Below, piece after piece: positions 51,947 through 61,572 of a DNA stretch of 64,000 nt. Position 1 is the first letter of the stretch. Each line of letters opens with the position of its first letter. This stretch comes from Sneathiella limimaris. GTDB taxonomy: Bacteria; Pseudomonadota; Alphaproteobacteria; Sneathiellales; Sneathiellaceae. The notes under the pieces are model-generated. The model saw only the letters and a list, made by a program, of their open reading frames with translations, had not been told where the DNA came from and searched no databases. The DNA is taken from positions 1,612,001 to 1,676,000 of the forward strand of contig NZ_JABBYJ010000001.1 of assembly GCF_012932565.1 (NCBI RefSeq), read 5' to 3'. Made by a program: the position numbers and the translations under genes.

Positions 51947-52381
51947 TCAGGCGAAACTGAGAAAGTCAGGGAACTGATGATCGGAAGGGAGTTCCATATA
52001 CTCGATTACTTTGTTTTTTAAATTCGGAGTATCAGTTCTGAATATCTGAGGGCTGTCAGCTCGACCTTCGACAAAGGTGTCATACATTCGGACAAGCCCA
52101 TGGGCGAGTTCACTGTCCAGAATCATGCAGGCGTGAATTTTTCCGTCTGTCGGCCAGTTGGTGTTAATGAAAATGGCAATCTGGCGAAGTTCCTCTGAGG
52201 TGAGCTCAAATTTAACGCCGCTGAGTTCCGTCAGGGTATGAAAGTGGTTTTCATAGCTGGTATCGGTTCGGGCAGTTATCGCCATTTCTTTTGCTATTGG
52301 AAAAGACAGGACCCCAAAAATTCGCGCAAACATAGATGTATGGGGAGGGTCGATGAAGTATTTAAAACCTGAATTTGTCAT
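51947..52381 (-). CDS. Hypothetical protein, paralogue of the 5933-6331 protein
   Basis: A 144-residue soluble protein of unknown function. The layout MTNSGFKYFIDPPHTSMFARIFGVLSFPIAKEM matches the N-terminus of the 132-residue protein at 5933-6331, and both end with a shared segment (EYMELPSDHQFPDF here, EYIGLPADYQLPF there). The start at 52381 is chosen from that comparison; a GTG 45 bp upstream is also in frame. A small strand-helix domain, possibly STAS-like. Confidence 0.72.
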   Translation of the reverse strand: MTNSGFKYFIDPPHTSMFARIFGVLSFPIAKEMAITARTDTSYENHFHTLTELSGVKFELTSEELRQIAIFINTNWPTDGKIHACMILDSELAHGLVRMYDTFVEGRADSPQIFRTDTPNLKNKVIEYMELPSDHQFPDFLSFA

Positions 52382-52462
52382 CTGAAATGGCTGGTACTCA
52401 TTGTTATTCTGTTTTACTACAACCACTTACTTTGGCTTAAGTATATAGAAAATAACAAAAAA

Positions 52463-52496
52463 TAAAAGGCCGCTAAAAATTTCTTTAGCGGCCTTT
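52463..52496 (-). terminator. Terminator after the TRAP permease gene
   Basis: Stem AAAGGCCGCTAAA/TTTAGCGGCCTTT (52465-52477 with 52484-52496). Read on the minus strand it is followed by a T-rich stretch, so it serves the TRAP permease gene. Confidence 0.85.
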
Positions 52497-52520
52497 CAGG
52501 TTTCGACTTATTGGTTGCCG

Positions 52521-54506
52521 TCAACCGGTGGCAATGCTTTTCCTTTTGTTGACAAGCAAAGTCACAATGATCGCGGGCGCCAGCAGAATTAAGGCATAGG
52601 CTCCGAGCTCATAGTTGGTGAACGGTATCAATCCGCCGCCCGGTGTGGCCAAGGCCAACCCGGCAAGGATAATCAAAGCCCGAACGACAAGACCGCCTTG
52701 TGGATGGATGTCCAGTTTGCCGACCCAGGCAAGATAGCCTTGTAGACCACTGGCAATTAGCCAGACACCAACGAGAGCGGTCAAAACGACTTTAGTAATC
52801 GTATAGGCATCCCCTTGCAGGATGAGGGCTGGGTTGAGGACAAAGAAGAAGGGAATGAAGTAAATGATACTTCCGAGCTTCATTGCCTGAAAACCAGTTT
52901 CCATTGGCTTGGCACCTGCCACTGTTGCCGCCGCAAATGCGCCAAGAGCAACCGGTGGGGTGATAAAGCTGAGCATACCCCAGTAAAGGATGAAGAGATG
53001 AACCGCCATAGGATCCAGACCTGCACTGATCACCGCTGGTGCCAGTGAAATCGCCAGGAAGATATAGGCGGCTGTCACAGTCATTCCAATCCCGAGGATA
53101 AAGCTTGTCAGTGCGCCCATGAAAAGCAGCACGAGAGCGTTACCACCTGCAAGGAAGATCAGGTCGTTGGCGATGGTGCCGGACATACCAGTCACTGCCA
53201 ATGCACCAACGATCAGACCAACACCGCAAAGGATGCCTGCAAGTTCTGCAAACAGGCTGGCTGTACCCATGACGAATTTCTTCAAATCTTCCCAGCCCCA
53301 ACGGGAGTAGGGGAAGATCTGGTTAATGATGATGAGTAGAGCCGTTGCGTAGAAAGGTGCAATCGCTTCCTGTTTCAGGAACACCAGAAGCCAAACCAGA
53401 ATGACGAAGACGGCAATGAAGTGCCACCCTTCTTTCAAGGTTTGCTTCAGGGATGGCAGTTCTTCCTGTGGGAGCCCCTTCAGGTCATTCTTTGCTGCAT
53501 AAGAGTCTATCTGGATGAACAGACCAAAGAAATACAGCAGAGATGGAATGATCGCTGCAATCGCAATGTCGATATAGGGAACTTCAAGGAAGGTGGCCAT
53601 AATGAAGGCGGTTGCCCCCATAATCGGAGGCATGAGGACGCCGCCCGTGGAGGCGCAGGTTTCAACACCACCCGCATAGGAGCGAGAGAAACCCACGCGT
53701 CGCATAGCAGGAATGGAGAGAACACCAGTTGTCAAAACGTTTGTGATCACGCTACCGCTCATGGAGCCCATCAGGCCGCTTGAGAAAATAGCCACTTTCG
53801 CAGGTCCGCCCCGAACATGACCCAGAAGGCCAAAGGCAAAGTTAATGAAGAATTTGCCGCCGCCCGTATATTGAAGAGCAACACCAAAGACCAGGAAGCC
53901 AATCACCAGATTGGTAAACGCCCGCAACGGAATGCCAAGCACACTTTCCGAACTCATGGTATGGAAAATGGCTGTATCCGGTAGGGTTGCTGCCGCGCCT
54001 GCAATAGGACCTGGCATTACATCTGCAAACAGCGGATAGAAGGAGATAACCACCACGATCGTGAAGATGGCTAGGCCGCCGGCCCGTCGAGTACATTCAA
54101 AGATGAGAGCCCAAAACAGGTAGCTCATATAAATCGCATAGTCAGGCGCGAGATATTCCCAGCCTTCATCCAGGATTTTTTCGCTGCTATAGGCGAAAAA
54201 GAAACAGATGACCAACGTGGCCAATGCCAGGATCGCATCATAAATTGGCACAGATGTTCGGCTGGATTTAGTTGTTGCTGGCCACATGATAAAAATCAGC
54301 GGCAGCAGGAGACCTGCAATGATGTAGGCATATTGGTTTGAGAGAAATGTATAGCCGACAAAAAAGCCGAAGTTGAATAGCTGGTTGATCGACAAGATCA
54401 GGACAACGATCGCAGAGATATAGGGCAGCAAGGCCCAGGGACCAGAGAGTTGACGGCGGCGGGTTGGCTCTTCCACAACGTCTGGAGCGGTTACTTTGTC
54501 TGTCAT
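52521..54506 (-). CDS. TRAP transporter fused 4TM/12TM permease (TAXI-type)
   Basis: A 661-residue inner-membrane protein combining the small (DctQ-like) and large (DctM-like) TRAP subunits, as usual for TAXI-type systems, with about 16-18 helices. Landmarks: GLLGHVRGGPAKVAIFSSGLMGSMSGSVITNVLTTG, GGVETCASTGGVLMPPIMGATAFIMA and LDPMAVHLFILYWGMLSFITPPVALGAFAAA. It imports an organic anion with Na+. It lies 293 bp downstream of the TAXI binding-protein gene, same strand. In-frame GTG 9 bp upstream is an alternative start. Confidence 0.92.
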   Translation of the reverse strand: MTDKVTAPDVVEEPTRRRQLSGPWALLPYISAIVVLILSINQLFNFGFFVGYTFLSNQYAYIIAGLLLPLIFIMWPATTKSSRTSVPIYDAILALATLVICFFFAYSSEKILDEGWEYLAPDYAIYMSYLFWALIFECTRRAGGLAIFTIVVVISFYPLFADVMPGPIAGAAATLPDTAIFHTMSSESVLGIPLRAFTNLVIGFLVFGVALQYTGGGKFFINFAFGLLGHVRGGPAKVAIFSSGLMGSMSGSVITNVLTTGVLSIPAMRRVGFSRSYAGGVETCASTGGVLMPPIMGATAFIMATFLEVPYIDIAIAAIIPSLLYFFGLFIQIDSYAAKNDLKGLPQEELPSLKQTLKEGWHFIAVFVILVWLLVFLKQEAIAPFYATALLIIINQIFPYSRWGWEDLKKFVMGTASLFAELAGILCGVGLIVGALAVTGMSGTIANDLIFLAGGNALVLLFMGALTSFILGIGMTVTAAYIFLAISLAPAVISAGLDPMAVHLFILYWGMLSFITPPVALGAFAAATVAGAKPMETGFQAMKLGSIIYFIPFFFVLNPALILQGDAYTITKVVLTALVGVWLIASGLQGYLAWVGKLDIHPQGGLVVRALIILAGLALATPGGGLIPFTNYELGAYALILLAPAIIVTLLVNKRKSIATG

Positions 54507-54799
54507 GTTAGTCACACTTGTAAAGGATTGCAGTTCTGCAGGGACCGACAGGTCTGACCATAAAGAACCCTGAGGCGAAAGCGTTCAAAGCTTGCCTTAC
54601 AGGGACTGCTCGATTTCTTTTTTTGGTAGGAGCAGATGTCACTTTTCGGTGTCTCCCGTTAGGTTTTCATTTTTCCGGCTTCTTGTTGTAGTCCGGTTTT
54701 ACTGATCTCCCAGTAGATCAGTGGTTCCCTCATCTTAGGTTAGAGTCAGGAGAAGGGTTTGGCGAAGGGATAGCTCCGCCAAACCCCAATTTTGAAGTA

Positions 54800-55960
54800 T
54801 TATTTTACACCGACAGGAAGGCCAGCTGCTTCAAGAGCTTTGATCCGAGCGGCAGACCAGCCAGCTTTAAACTCATCGTCAGATGGGTTTGTTGCTTTGT
54901 AGGCTGCATAGGCTTTCATCAAAACATCCTGACGTTTGATGAGGCCATCGTTGTGAGCCTGAGCAGCGTCAGACCATTTGCCAATTTCCTTGAAGTATTT
55001 CACTGCACCTTCATGGTAAGGCAGGATCCACTCGAATGACTGGCTGTCAATATGCCAGCCTTTGGCGCCAGGAGCGTTGTCTTTGTATGCATCATGCTTT
55101 TCAACAAGCGCTTTTGTCAGCGTATAGACTTCATCAGCTGAACGTGGTGCGTTCGTCACCAGGATTGGGTAAGGGTAACCTGCACCGTTCCATGGTTTGT
55201 CTTTTGAAATTTCTGCACCGACAACCGCTTTGGTTGGTGAGAAGTATGGCGCAACACCGTTTAGCTGGCTCCAACCTTTTGCGTCATCAGCAGCCATTGG
55301 TGTCCAAGTGATACCACGTGGACTTGCAGCCAGACGTTTCAGATGTGGAGATACTGTGGATGAGAAAGCTGCGTCAGCTTGGCCGTTAATGACGCCGTCG
55401 ATGGAGTCTTTAAAGCCAGGGAATTCAACTTTCGTAACATCATCCCAAGTTAGTCCAGCAAAAGCCATCATGGCTTCAGCACCGATGTTCAACGCATCTG
55501 AACCCCGAACCCAGGCAATGCGTTTTCCTTTCAGGTCAGCAGGCGTTTTGATACCAGCGTCACCAGCAACAGCAAGGCCAAGGCCGAATGAACCTTTAGA
55601 GGTCATAATAACCCGAAGAGGCTGTGGACCCCAGTCAGGAGTCGCAAACTGCATTACGCCTTCCTGGCCGAAATAGCTGGCGATACCGCAAGCACAGTAG
55701 TCTGCTTTACCAACTTTCAATGGTGTCATCCGGGAAATGTCATTCTTACCAGGCAATACCCGAATAGATGTCCCGTATTCATTCTTAAGCATATTTCCCA
55801 TTGCAACAGACTGGGCATAGCCACTGGATGTGGTGCCGTAGGCTGTCCAAATCAGGGACTTTGGCAAATCGGCTGCGCCAGCTGAAGTTGCAATACCTGC
55901 AACCAGACCAGCTGCGACTGCGATCGCTTTGCCGAAATTTCCTGTACGTGAAATGTGCAT
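54800..55960 (-). CDS. TAXI-family TRAP transporter solute-binding protein
   Basis: A 386-residue periplasmic protein with a signal peptide (about 1-29, cleavage near AGA/ADL). The TAXI motifs SLIWTAYGTTSSGYAQSVAMGNMLKNEYGTSIRVLPG and KRIAWVRGSDALNIGAEAMMAFAGL are present. It binds the substrate for the fused TRAP permease encoded downstream. TAXI ligands are mostly unknown, with glutamate and 2-oxoglutarate known in a few cases. Strong ggaggaaa RBS. Confidence 0.93.
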   Translation of the reverse strand: MHISRTGNFGKAIAVAAGLVAGIATSAGAADLPKSLIWTAYGTTSSGYAQSVAMGNMLKNEYGTSIRVLPGKNDISRMTPLKVGKADYCACGIASYFGQEGVMQFATPDWGPQPLRVIMTSKGSFGLGLAVAGDAGIKTPADLKGKRIAWVRGSDALNIGAEAMMAFAGLTWDDVTKVEFPGFKDSIDGVINGQADAAFSSTVSPHLKRLAASPRGITWTPMAADDAKGWSQLNGVAPYFSPTKAVVGAEISKDKPWNGAGYPYPILVTNAPRSADEVYTLTKALVEKHDAYKDNAPGAKGWHIDSQSFEWILPYHEGAVKYFKEIGKWSDAAQAHNDGLIKRQDVLMKAYAAYKATNPSDDEFKAGWSAARIKALEAAGLPVGVK

Positions 55961-56302
55961 AGATTTCCTCCCGATTATTATTTTACCTGAGACTTGTTTC
56001 GTTACTTTGTTGATGTCTCACTGAAAATGATTGTGAATATGCTTCGCCGTTTCTGCAAGTGTAATTTAGAGAAAATTTAGTAAATATCCGCAATCAAAAG
56101 AGAAATATTAGATTTCAGACCATATAATTGCCTAATATTTCATCGCTAGCAACTTCAGGTTTAAATATATATGGCGGGAAGCTCTTTAAGGAAGAAACTA
56201 CAAGAATCCCCGTTTCAGCAGTGCGGGGAAATTAACGTAGGGGATAAGAGTGTTCTTGAGTGTAAACTGGGCCAGCATTTCATCTTGCTGGCCCAGCCAA
56301 GG
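55961..56302. other. Intergenic region, AT-rich; thiolase terminator hairpin
   Basis: About 340 bp between two minus-strand genes. A perfect 11-bp stem CTGGGCCAGCA/TGCTGGCCCAG (56267-56277 with 56286-56296) lies next to the thiolase stop and may end its transcript, though the T-tract is short. The remaining AT-rich part should hold the TAXI promoter. No gene seen. Confidence 0.55.
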
Positions 56303-57463
56303 TTAGCTTGCTTTTTCTAAAATGCTGCAATAGTTGGCAACGCCTGAACCACCCATATTGAAGACACAGCCGAGCTCCGCCCCTTCCTTCTGAATGCCAC
56401 CAGCAGTTCCAGTCAATTGCATAGCTGCGAGGACGTGCATGGAAACACCGGTTGCACCAACCGGGTGCCCCTTGGCTTTCAATCCGCCTGAAATGTTAAT
56501 CGGCAAGCGGCCATCCGCCATGACGGTGCCTTCTTTGATAAGGTTGGCCCCTTTACCCGGTTCAGCAAGACCCATTGCTTCATAGATCATCAATTCTGCA
56601 ATGGTGAAGCAATCATGGACTTCTGCAAAATCCAGATCATTTACAGAAATTCCGGCCTCAGAAAAGGCATTAGCGAAAGCTGTTTTTGGTCCTTCGAATT
56701 TTAGGGGGTCCCGTTTGGACATGGGAAGGAAGTCATTGATATGGGCCGCCGCGCGGAAGGCAATGGCATTATCGAAATCAGCAGCCCGGTCGTCTGACAC
56801 CATAATCAAGGCTGCAGCCCCGTCACTGATGGGGGAACAGTCGGTTAGTCGAAGCGGGGGCGCAATCAGCGGGTTTTTATTTGTCACCGTATTGAAGAAA
56901 TCGAAATCCAGATCCTTCCGAATGTGAGCAAGCGGATTATTGAGTGCATTTCGGTGATTTTTTTCTGCAATCCGGGCCAGAGTTTCGGAACTGTCCCCAT
57001 GCGCATTGAAGTATGCGGCCGCAAACTTACCAAAAATTGCAGGGAAGGAGAGGTCAGCCTCTTCCTTTTGGTAGGACGCACCAGCCAAGGCTTTGGTAAC
57101 GCCAGCTGTATCCAGTTCTGTCATTTTCTCAGCACCGATCACCAGAGCGACCTTGGAGGATCCAGCCTTAATGGCATTGCGAGCTGAGTACACAGCAGCG
57201 GATCCGGAAGCACAGGCGTTTTCAAGTCGCGTGGCAGGTGTGAACCGAAGGCTGTCATCCAGATTGAGCGCGAGTGAAGAGGCAAATCCATCTGGAACCA
57301 TACCGGAGTTGAAATGTCCCAGCCATATACTGTCAATGTCTGAGGGTTCTAAGCCAGCGTGATCAATGGCTTCTTTTGCTGCCGTAATGATCAGATCTTC
57401 AATCGTTTTATCTTCATGTTTGCCAAAGGGCGTGTGACCCCAGCCAACAATTTTCGCATCCAT
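56303..57463 (-). CDS. Thiolase-family acetyl-CoA acetyltransferase (SCP2/SCP-x type)
   Basis: A 386-residue thiolase-fold enzyme. The acyl-enzyme Cys lies in LENACASGSAA. The second site reads VHDCFTIAELM, and the His is in GGLKAKGHPVGATG. These are features of the SCP-x/archaeal-type thiolase class rather than of FadA. It would catalyse thiolytic cleavage or Claisen condensation of 3-oxoacyl-CoA. It stands alone, divergent from the BCCT transporter. Confidence 0.9.
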   Translation of the reverse strand: MDAKIVGWGHTPFGKHEDKTIEDLIITAAKEAIDHAGLEPSDIDSIWLGHFNSGMVPDGFASSLALNLDDSLRFTPATRLENACASGSAAVYSARNAIKAGSSKVALVIGAEKMTELDTAGVTKALAGASYQKEEADLSFPAIFGKFAAAYFNAHGDSSETLARIAEKNHRNALNNPLAHIRKDLDFDFFNTVTNKNPLIAPPLRLTDCSPISDGAAALIMVSDDRAADFDNAIAFRAAAHINDFLPMSKRDPLKFEGPKTAFANAFSEAGISVNDLDFAEVHDCFTIAELMIYEAMGLAEPGKGANLIKEGTVMADGRLPINISGGLKAKGHPVGATGVSMHVLAAMQLTGTAGGIQKEGAELGCVFNMGGSGVANYCSILEKAS

Positions 57464-57779
57464 TCTTCTTCTCCTTCACATGACCCGTGTGTGGGTTTAT
57501 TCGGTTATATATAAGTTCTGTTTTGGAACCTACAAAAAAATCTAGGATTTGTGACATAGCAGACACAGCCAACTCTAATCCAGTCTCAGCGCGCTGCTCA
57601 GAGGTACTTGCGGAATTTATTTATTAGGAAATGGCGAAATTTGAACAGGAAGAGGCTGCTGTCTGGTTTTTTGACCACCGTAAAAAGGCTTAGGCTGTTA
57701 AGGTCGGGTGAGTTTTCTTAAGCCCAGTGACGCATCCCGTTGGGGCTGTGGAACTGTCAACATTAGGGAGGGTGATGAC
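57464..57779. other. Divergent promoter region between thiolase and BCCT genes
   Basis: About 316 bp, moderately AT-rich, no gene. No clear operator palindrome or regulator gene is present, so control of either gene is unknown. An in-frame extension of the BCCT gene into 57708-57779 is not needed. Confidence 0.4.
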
Positions 57780-59402
57780 ATGACAGATATCAACGATACC
57801 CATCTGAATCCAATCGATACTGATCATGAAATAGGACAACATAATGTTTCCCCATTTGGGTTAGATATTCATAATCCTGTTTTCTTGATTTCAGGCATCG
57901 CGATTGTTGCGTTTGTTCTGATCACATTAATGTTTCAGGCTGAGGCTACTGAGTTTTTTGGTTGGCTACGGCCTTTTCTCACGTCCAAGTTTGATTGGTT
58001 TTTCCTGAGTGCAGCAAATATATTTGTGCTGTTTTGCCTATACCTTTTGGTCTCGCCGCTTGGGAAAATTCGATTGGGCGGAATGGAGGCTGAGCCGGAT
58101 TACAGTTACATAAGCTGGTTCGCGATGCTGTTCGCCGCTGGTATGGGTATTGGCCTGATGTTCTTTGGCGTGTCAGAACCGATGTCTCATTTTGCGTCCT
58201 CCATGGGAGGGACAGCGGTAGAAAATGGGGTTCGAACAGACTGGGCTCCTCTTGGTGCTGCTGCTGGTGATCATGATGCAGCGCTTGGCCTTGGAATGGC
58301 AGCTACGATTTTTCATTGGGCCATTCATCCTTGGGCCATTTATGCTGTTGTCGCTCTGGCTCTCGCTTTCTTCTCATTTAACAGTCATCTACCCTTAACA
58401 CTGCGCTCAGCATTCTATCCCCTATTTGGCGAACGGGTATGGGGCTGGACTGGTCACATCATTGATACGCTTGCGGTATTCGCAACGTTATTTGGGCTGG
58501 CAACGTCTTTGGGTTTTGGAACAGAGCAGGCTTTGGCTGGCTTAAACTTCCTATTTGGCTGGAGCACGGGCAACCTGGCCAAGGTCCTGTTGATTTCGTT
58601 CATTACAATCCTGGCATTGATATCCGTTCTGCGCGGTCTTGATGGCGGCGTTAAAATCCTCTCTGAGGTTAACATAGCGCTAGCGGGCCTGTTGTTGATC
58701 TTTGTGCTCTTCGTCGGACCAACAGGCGAAATCTTCACGACCATGTTTGAAGGGAGCCTTGCCTATCTGAAAGACGTTGTTCCGCTGTCCATGCCATTCG
58801 GCCGGGAAGATAACAACTTTACGCAAGGCTGGACTTCCTTTTACTGGGCTTGGTGGATTTCCTGGTCACCATTTGTCGGAATGTTCATCGCTCGTGTTTC
58901 AAGAGGGCGTACAGTTCGGGAGTTTGTCTTCTGTGTGATTATCATTCCAACACTTGTAACCGTCGTTTGGATGAGCGTTTTTGGTGGGACAGCTATTTCG
59001 CAGGTATTTGCTGATGCAACAGCCCCAGTTAAAGATGCTGCACTTGAGCTCAAACTCTTTGTCATGCTGGAACCTCTTCCGTTGGCAGCCATTACATCAT
59101 TCCTGGGAATTATTCTGGTGCTGGTGTTCTTTGTCACCTCATCCGATTCCGGCTCGCTGGTGATTGATACCATCACAGCAGGTGGAAAGGTGGATGCCCC
59201 AGTAGCGCAACGGGTTTTCTGGTGTTCCTTTGAGGGGATCGTTGCAGCAACCCTGTTGCTGGTTGGTGGTGCCAGTGCCCTGACGGCACTGCAGGCCATG
59301 GCCGTTTCCACCGGTTTCCCGTTTGCCATCGTGCTGCTGTTGATGTGTGTCAGTTTATATCTGGGACTTAGCCGAGTACATAAACAGACGAAAGAAGGAT
59401 AA
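57780..59402 (+). CDS. BCCT-family transporter (betaine/choline/carnitine type)
   Basis: A 540-residue inner-membrane carrier with 12 helices. The BCCT hallmark in helix 8 reads FTQGWTSFYWAWWISWSPFVG, with FIARVSRGRTVREF following. The family takes up quaternary ammonium or sulfonium compounds such as glycine betaine, choline or DMSP with Na+ or H+. The ATG at 57780 has a strong agggagggtg RBS. The C-terminus is short, without the regulatory tail of BetP, suggesting nutrient uptake rather than osmosensing. A strong terminator follows. Confidence 0.92.
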   Translation: MTDINDTHLNPIDTDHEIGQHNVSPFGLDIHNPVFLISGIAIVAFVLITLMFQAEATEFFGWLRPFLTSKFDWFFLSAANIFVLFCLYLLVSPLGKIRLGGMEAEPDYSYISWFAMLFAAGMGIGLMFFGVSEPMSHFASSMGGTAVENGVRTDWAPLGAAAGDHDAALGLGMAATIFHWAIHPWAIYAVVALALAFFSFNSHLPLTLRSAFYPLFGERVWGWTGHIIDTLAVFATLFGLATSLGFGTEQALAGLNFLFGWSTGNLAKVLLISFITILALISVLRGLDGGVKILSEVNIALAGLLLIFVLFVGPTGEIFTTMFEGSLAYLKDVVPLSMPFGREDNNFTQGWTSFYWAWWISWSPFVGMFIARVSRGRTVREFVFCVIIIPTLVTVVWMSVFGGTAISQVFADATAPVKDAALELKLFVMLEPLPLAAITSFLGIILVLVFFVTSSDSGSLVIDTITAGGKVDAPVAQRVFWCSFEGIVAATLLLVGGASALTALQAMAVSTGFPFAIVLLLMCVSLYLGLSRVHKQTKEG

Positions 59403-59422
59403 CCATCCTGACGACTGACTTG

Positions 59423-59455
59423 AAAATGCCCGCAAATTAGCGGGCATTTTTTTGC
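59423..59455 (+). terminator. Rho-independent terminator after the BCCT gene
   Basis: Stem AAAATGCCCGC/GCGGGCATTTT (59423-59433 with 59440-59450), 6-nt loop, then further T residues. Confidence 0.92.
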
Positions 59456-59540
59456 TAATTCGCTGCAGCAGGTGGCGTGGGGGTTTACGGATTTCAAAAG
59501 CAGCGGCATAATCGCGCCAAAACGCATTGGAGCGATAAAA

Positions 59541-60215
59541 ATGAATATTGAAGACGCCATCCAATCCCGAAAATCTGTCCGGGCCTTTCTTGATACACCA
59601 GTGGAAAAAGACACGATTGAGAGAATTCTAAGGCTCTCCCAGAGATCGCCAAGTGGCACAAATACGCAGCCATGGCATGTGTATGTCTGCACCGGCGAGG
59701 TGAAGGATGCCATTGTTCGAGATGTTTGCGCTCTTTTTGATCAGGGCAAAGCCAGCAAATATGAGGACTATGATTATTACCCCGCAGAATGGAAGCCTGT
59801 TCATCGGGATCGGCGGCGCCAGCTCGGCTGGGAGCTGTATGGCTTGCTTGGCATTGAAAAAGGGGATCGGGAGAGAACGGCACAGCAGTCTCGCCGAAAT
59901 TTCCAATTCTTTGATGCGCCAGTTGGGCTTTTCTTTACGACGGATGCCTATCTTGGGCGTGGAAGCTGGTTTGATGCTGGTCTTTATATGCAGACAGTAA
60001 TGCTGGCAGCACGGGGAGAGGGGCTGCATACCTGCCCGCAGGCAGCATGGATTTCATTTCAGGAGCCAATTTTCCGCCATCTGAATATTCCAGAAGATCA
60101 GGTTTTACTGTCCGGTCTGGCAATGGGGTATGAAGATACTTCGGCGATTGAAAACACCTTGGTCAGCCAGCGCGAAGAACTGGAGAATGTGGCAACCTTT
60201 CTCGGATTTGACTGA
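59541..60215 (+). CDS. Nitroreductase-family FMN protein
   Basis: A 224-residue flavoprotein. The FMN phosphate site is the N-terminal SRKSVRAFLDTPV, with RSPSGTNTQPWHVYV following and an FMN-contact Gly near PVGLFF. It reduces nitro groups, quinones or enones with NAD(P)H. The ATG at 59541 follows ggagcg. It is separated from the BCCT gene by a terminator, so it is not in that operon. Confidence 0.9.
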   Translation: MNIEDAIQSRKSVRAFLDTPVEKDTIERILRLSQRSPSGTNTQPWHVYVCTGEVKDAIVRDVCALFDQGKASKYEDYDYYPAEWKPVHRDRRRQLGWELYGLLGIEKGDRERTAQQSRRNFQFFDAPVGLFFTTDAYLGRGSWFDAGLYMQTVMLAARGEGLHTCPQAAWISFQEPIFRHLNIPEDQVLLSGLAMGYEDTSAIENTLVSQREELENVATFLGFD

Positions 60216-60234
60216 GCGGCGTTTTGTCAGCAGG

Positions 60235-60996
60235 TCAGGTTCTTTGCCCTCGGGTCATCAAAGAGATCAGGTAACCCAGAGGGCGGATCCGGGCGCCAAG
60301 AAAATACCAAAGTCTTTCAATATATGCACCGACAGGTGTTGCAATGGCAAAAGGCAGCACAAGCAGTGTAATCGCGCCCCCGCCAACGATGACATCGCTC
60401 AGCCAATGAGCGCCGCTGAAAAGCCGCGGCAGATTGTTGAGGAATGCAAAGATAACAGCGAGTGTTGTGATTGTTCGGCTTTTGATCAGCAGGATGACCA
60501 GGATGGAATAGATGAAAGTCGTAACGCCATGGTCGCCAGGAAACGAGTGGCTGGACTGAACTTTGGTTTTTAATCCGACGGTCATTTCATTGAGATTATA
60601 AAAAGGCGTCAGGACAAGGGAGGGGCTCAGCCGTTCCATTTCCTGAAATCCTGTTTTACTCACAACAATGCCCAGACATACAAACAGGGCAACCAGCGTA
60701 AAGGCTGCCAGTTTTTTCTCTCCAGTGTCTTCACGATGCGTGAAAACATAGAAGAGCAGCAGTACAACCATGAACACGCCTGCGACCACATTTGCCACAT
60801 GCATGTTGAGGTAAGCCCAGAAATAAGTCCAAGCAGGACTTACCGTCAGGCTACCGTTCAGCAGATAAAATGCCTGGCTATCAACCTTTTCCCAGACAGC
60901 CGCCGCAGGCGCCCACAAAAGGCTGGTGGAGAGGAGGGCAACGCCGAGAAAGCAGAGCGCAAAACACAAGATGCGGTTTCGAGTGCTGGTGATCAA
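60235..60996 (-). CDS. PAP2-family membrane phosphatase
   Basis: A 253-residue inner-membrane protein with six helices and a TTG start (no ATG precedes the first helix). The PAP2 motifs are variant: the PSGH site reads FPGDHG, the last motif RLFSGAHWLSDV keeps the Arg, His and Asp. The first motif (K-x6-RP) is incomplete. It may dephosphorylate undecaprenyl pyrophosphate or another lipid phosphate at the outer face of the membrane. It converges with the nitroreductase gene. Confidence 0.8.
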   Translation of the reverse strand: MITSTRNRILCFALCFLGVALLSTSLLWAPAAAVWEKVDSQAFYLLNGSLTVSPAWTYFWAYLNMHVANVVAGVFMVVLLLFYVFTHREDTGEKKLAAFTLVALFVCLGIVVSKTGFQEMERLSPSLVLTPFYNLNEMTVGLKTKVQSSHSFPGDHGVTTFIYSILVILLIKSRTITTLAVIFAFLNNLPRLFSGAHWLSDVIVGGGAITLLVLPFAIATPVGAYIERLWYFLGARIRPLGYLISLMTRGQRT

Positions 60997-61080
60997 AGTT
61001 ATAACCTGATTAGTGACAGTTCCGGGTCAGGCTTCTTACCTTTTCAGCTCCAGAAAATCCAGTCTAATTCGTGACGAGTT

Positions 61081-61572
61081 TCAATTCGCGGCTCGTTGCT
61101 TTTCGAATTCCGGTATCCGATAGATTGCCTCTGATAGCAGGCTTTTTGCGAGTATTTCCGCAGGGTTCGGTTTCGCCGCTTCCTTCATGATTGTGGCCAA
61201 TGTTGTATAAGTTTCAACCCAAGCCGCTTTTACATCTTCTGTAAAGGCATCGCCCAAGCCTTTTCCCAGGGTCCAGATCAGGGCTTCTGCAACGGTATCA
61301 TAATGCCGGTCCTGAACACCGTAATCCTTATGGGATTTGCCAAGGGCTTCAACTGTTGGACGGATCTTTTCCAGGTTTTTCAAGCTTGAGACAGCGACCC
61401 CTATCGTAGCCATCAGCTTCTTACCTTGCTCCTTCATGTTGCCCTTAAAGAGTGGCTTCAATGAAGGGTCCAGTTCAAAAAGTCGGTTGTAGAACAGTTC
61501 CGCAGCCTGTTCACTGATGGCCGCAACGGATTTGAAGCTGGTCTGAACCAATTCAATTTGCTTGGGTGTCAT
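61081..61572 (-). CDS. Single-domain globin (Vitreoscilla hemoglobin-like)
   Basis: A 163-residue globin without a reductase domain. The proximal His81 lies in LGKSHKDYGVQDRHY, PheCD1 at residue 42 in LFKGNMKEQ and Gln at E7 (residue 49), the pattern of bacterial FHb/VHb-type globins. It binds O2 or NO and could support NO detoxification or oxygen delivery. It is divergent from an aldehyde dehydrogenase, 300 bp apart. Confidence 0.92.
   Translation of the reverse strand: MTPKQIELVQTSFKSVAAISEQAAELFYNRLFELDPSLKPLFKGNMKEQGKKLMATIGVAVSSLKNLEKIRPTVEALGKSHKDYGVQDRHYDTVAEALIWTLGKGLGDAFTEDVKAAWVETYTTLATIMKEAAKPNPAEILAKSLLSEAIYRIPEFEKQRAAN

Noticed and set aside
58841-59713. 290-codon minus-strand open frame opposite the BCCT gene
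   Set aside because: Antisense of conserved transporter helices, with Ser/Thr/Pro-rich nonsense composition; no family features.
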